This document shows positions 63,008 to 64,000 of a stretch of DNA of 64,000 bases, one piece after another (positions within the stretch are counted from its first letter, which is position 1; every line of letters starts with the position of its first letter). Source of the stretch: Nocardia blacklockiae. Its GTDB lineage: Bacteria; Actinomycetota; Actinomycetes; Mycobacteriales; Mycobacteriaceae. The translations under genes were made by a program, and so were the position numbers. The notes beneath the pieces were generated by a model. That model was not told the DNA's origin. It ran no database searches and saw only the letters and a list, made by a program, of their open reading frames with translations. Where the stretch lies: positions 62,001-126,000 of the forward strand of contig NZ_JADLRJ010000012.1 of assembly GCF_015477355.1 (NCBI RefSeq), in the 5' to 3' direction.

Positions 63008-64000
63008 GTGGATGCGCGTACGGCTGCGCTGGTCCGCGCCAACTTCCGGTCGATCGCCGACGAGCCGACCGGCCCCGACAGGTTGATCGGCGCGTTTTAC
63101 GGGCACCTGTTCGCGGAGAACCCTCGGTTACGCGAACTCTTCCCGCCGACGATGGACATGCAGGCCAAGCGGCTCATGACGGCCATCGGGTTCGTCCTCG
63201 ACCATCTCGAGGACTGGGACCGCGCCCAGCGCTTTCTCGAGCAACTCGCGCGCGACCACCGCAAGTTCGGGGTGGAGGCCGCCCACTACGACCTCGCGGG
63301 CCGTGCCCTGCTCGCCGCCTTCCGCACCTACAACGGGCGGATGTGGACGCGGCAGCTGGAAGAGGGCTGGCGCGACATCAGCATCCTCATCTCCGCGTCC
63401 ATGGCGATCGGCGCGAATTCCGACAAGTCCCAACCGTATTGGGAGGCGACCGTCGTCGGCCACCGCCGCGTGCTCGACGATCTGGCCATCGTGCGGTTGC
63501 AGTCGGAGAGCCCGATCCCGTACCAGGCCGGGCAGTACGTGCCGGTGTCGATTCCGCAGCGGCCCAAGATGTGGCGCTACCTGTCGCCGGCCATCCCGAC
63601 GAATCCGTACGGCGAGATCGAGTTCCACGTCCGCAAGGTGCGCACCGGGTGGGTGAGCCCCGGCATCGTCAACGAGACCAGGGTCGGCGACAAGTGGCTG
63701 ATCGCCGGTCCGCTGGGCGGGCTGCACGTGGAACGCAACAGCGGGCGCGACGTGTTGATGATCGGCTCCGGCACCGGCATCGCGCCGCTGCGCGCCCAGC
63801 TGATCGAGATGGGGCGGCGCGGCCAGAACCCGCGCGTGCACTTCTTCATCGGCGGCCGCTACCCCTGCGACCTGTACGACGTGGAGAACATGTGGCAGCT
63901 GTCGCTGAGCAATCCGTGGCTGACCGTGGTTCCGGTGTGCGAGAACGAATCCAACCCGTGGTGGCATCCGTATCCCCCGGCCGATCCGCCGTTCGGCATG
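63008..64000 (+). CDS. Type II flavohemoglobin-like protein, 5' part (3' end outside window)
   Basis: About 331 residues are present before the window ends. A globin domain (ARTAALVRANFRSIADEPTGPDRLIGAFYGHLFAENPRLRELFP ... LARDHRKFGVEAAHYD, with the proximal-His region) leads into a ferredoxin-reductase-like FAD domain (PIPYQAGQYVPVSIP, RYLSPAIPTN in place of the usual RxYS) and an NAD motif, LMIGSGTGIAPLRAQL. This is the Rv0385 type, whose globin and FAD pockets differ from NO-dioxygenating flavohemoglobins; from memory, D-lactate oxidation has been reported for the mycobacterial protein. GTG 63008 has AAAGGAAG upstream. Position next to clpB matches Rv0384c-Rv0385. Confidence 0.88.
   Translation, partial: MDARTAALVRANFRSIADEPTGPDRLIGAFYGHLFAENPRLRELFPPTMDMQAKRLMTAIGFVLDHLEDWDRAQRFLEQLARDHRKFGVEAAHYDLAGRALLAAFRTYNGRMWTRQLEEGWRDISILISASMAIGANSDKSQPYWEATVVGHRRVLDDLAIVRLQSESPIPYQAGQYVPVSIPQRPKMWRYLSPAIPTNPYGEIEFHVRKVRTGWVSPGIVNETRVGDKWLIAGPLGGLHVERNSGRDVLMIGSGTGIAPLRAQLIEMGRRGQNPRVHFFIGGRYPCDLYDVENMWQLSLSNPWLTVVPVCENESNPWWHPYPPADPPFGM

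Overview
The window is high-GC actinobacterial DNA from a mycolic-acid-forming member of the Mycobacteriales, most likely Nocardia or a close relative. The evidence is F420 enzymes (Fgd, an LLM-type oxidoreductase, a Ddn-like reductase), an MspA-type porin, an EmbR-like SARP/FHA regulator, a DUF4185 protein of the family linked to D-arabinan cleavage, PknG, and three blocks whose order matches Mycobacterium tuberculosis: pknG-ackA-pta-fgd, purA to GH76 (Rv0357c-Rv0365c), and the RNA methyltransferase-pyrE-clpB-flavohemoglobin block (Rv0380c-Rv0385). Species identity is inferred from recall of gene families, not from a search.

Layout. 1-9.1 kb: the 3' part of pknG converges on a pta-ackA operon. 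An LLM oxidoreductase, a frameshifted Ddn-like gene and a MerR regulator with a near-textbook 19-bp-spacer promoter lie between pta and fgd. 9.2-13.6 kb: a HAD phosphatase, a DJ-1/PfpI gene with a MarR gene behind it and two palindromes at its start codon, then a rhodanese-metZ pair and a small membrane protein. 13.8-20.5 kb: an adrenodoxin-reductase-type ferredoxin reductase behind a candidate IdeR box, an amidohydrolase, a family III CoA-transferase and a large ATP-binding LuxR regulator. 20.5-23.2 kb: two minisatellites, a secreted Pro-rich protein, ogt and two small membrane proteins. 23.2-26.5 kb: a MocR-type regulator, a rhodanese and purA.

26.5-43 kb: a long palindrome, then a block matching Rv0358-Rv0365c. 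It holds an M50 protease, a FUSC transporter, a DUF3151 protein, a strongly enlarged Rv0361-like membrane protein, fba, two DedA proteins and a GH76 enzyme. A fused HadA/HadB dehydratase, a DUF4185 protein, an excalibur protein and an EmbR-like regulator are inserted in it. 43-49.6 kb: a WYL regulator divergent from a short UvrA-like ATPase, an MspA porin pair, and an XRE/DUF5753-DUF6879-small-protein cassette with two micro-ORFs on the other side. 49.7-64 kb: an RNA methyltransferase, DUF4190, a two-component system, YhhN, KAS III, pyrE, SDR, two membrane-anchored proteins, clpB with an HspR (HAIR) box, a quinone-oxidoreductase-like gene and the start of a type II flavohemoglobin.

What stands out. 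Two otherwise unrelated single-pass membrane proteins (30.7-34.1 kb and 58.1-59.0 kb) carry repeated Thr-x-x-Leu/Ile motifs in disordered cytoplasmic tails, the pattern FHA domains read once phosphorylated. Near-identical hairpins sit between two convergent gene pairs. Several regulator genes have a -10 box six or seven bases before the start codon, which implies leaderless mRNAs. No tRNA, rRNA, CRISPR array, insertion sequence or prophage was seen.
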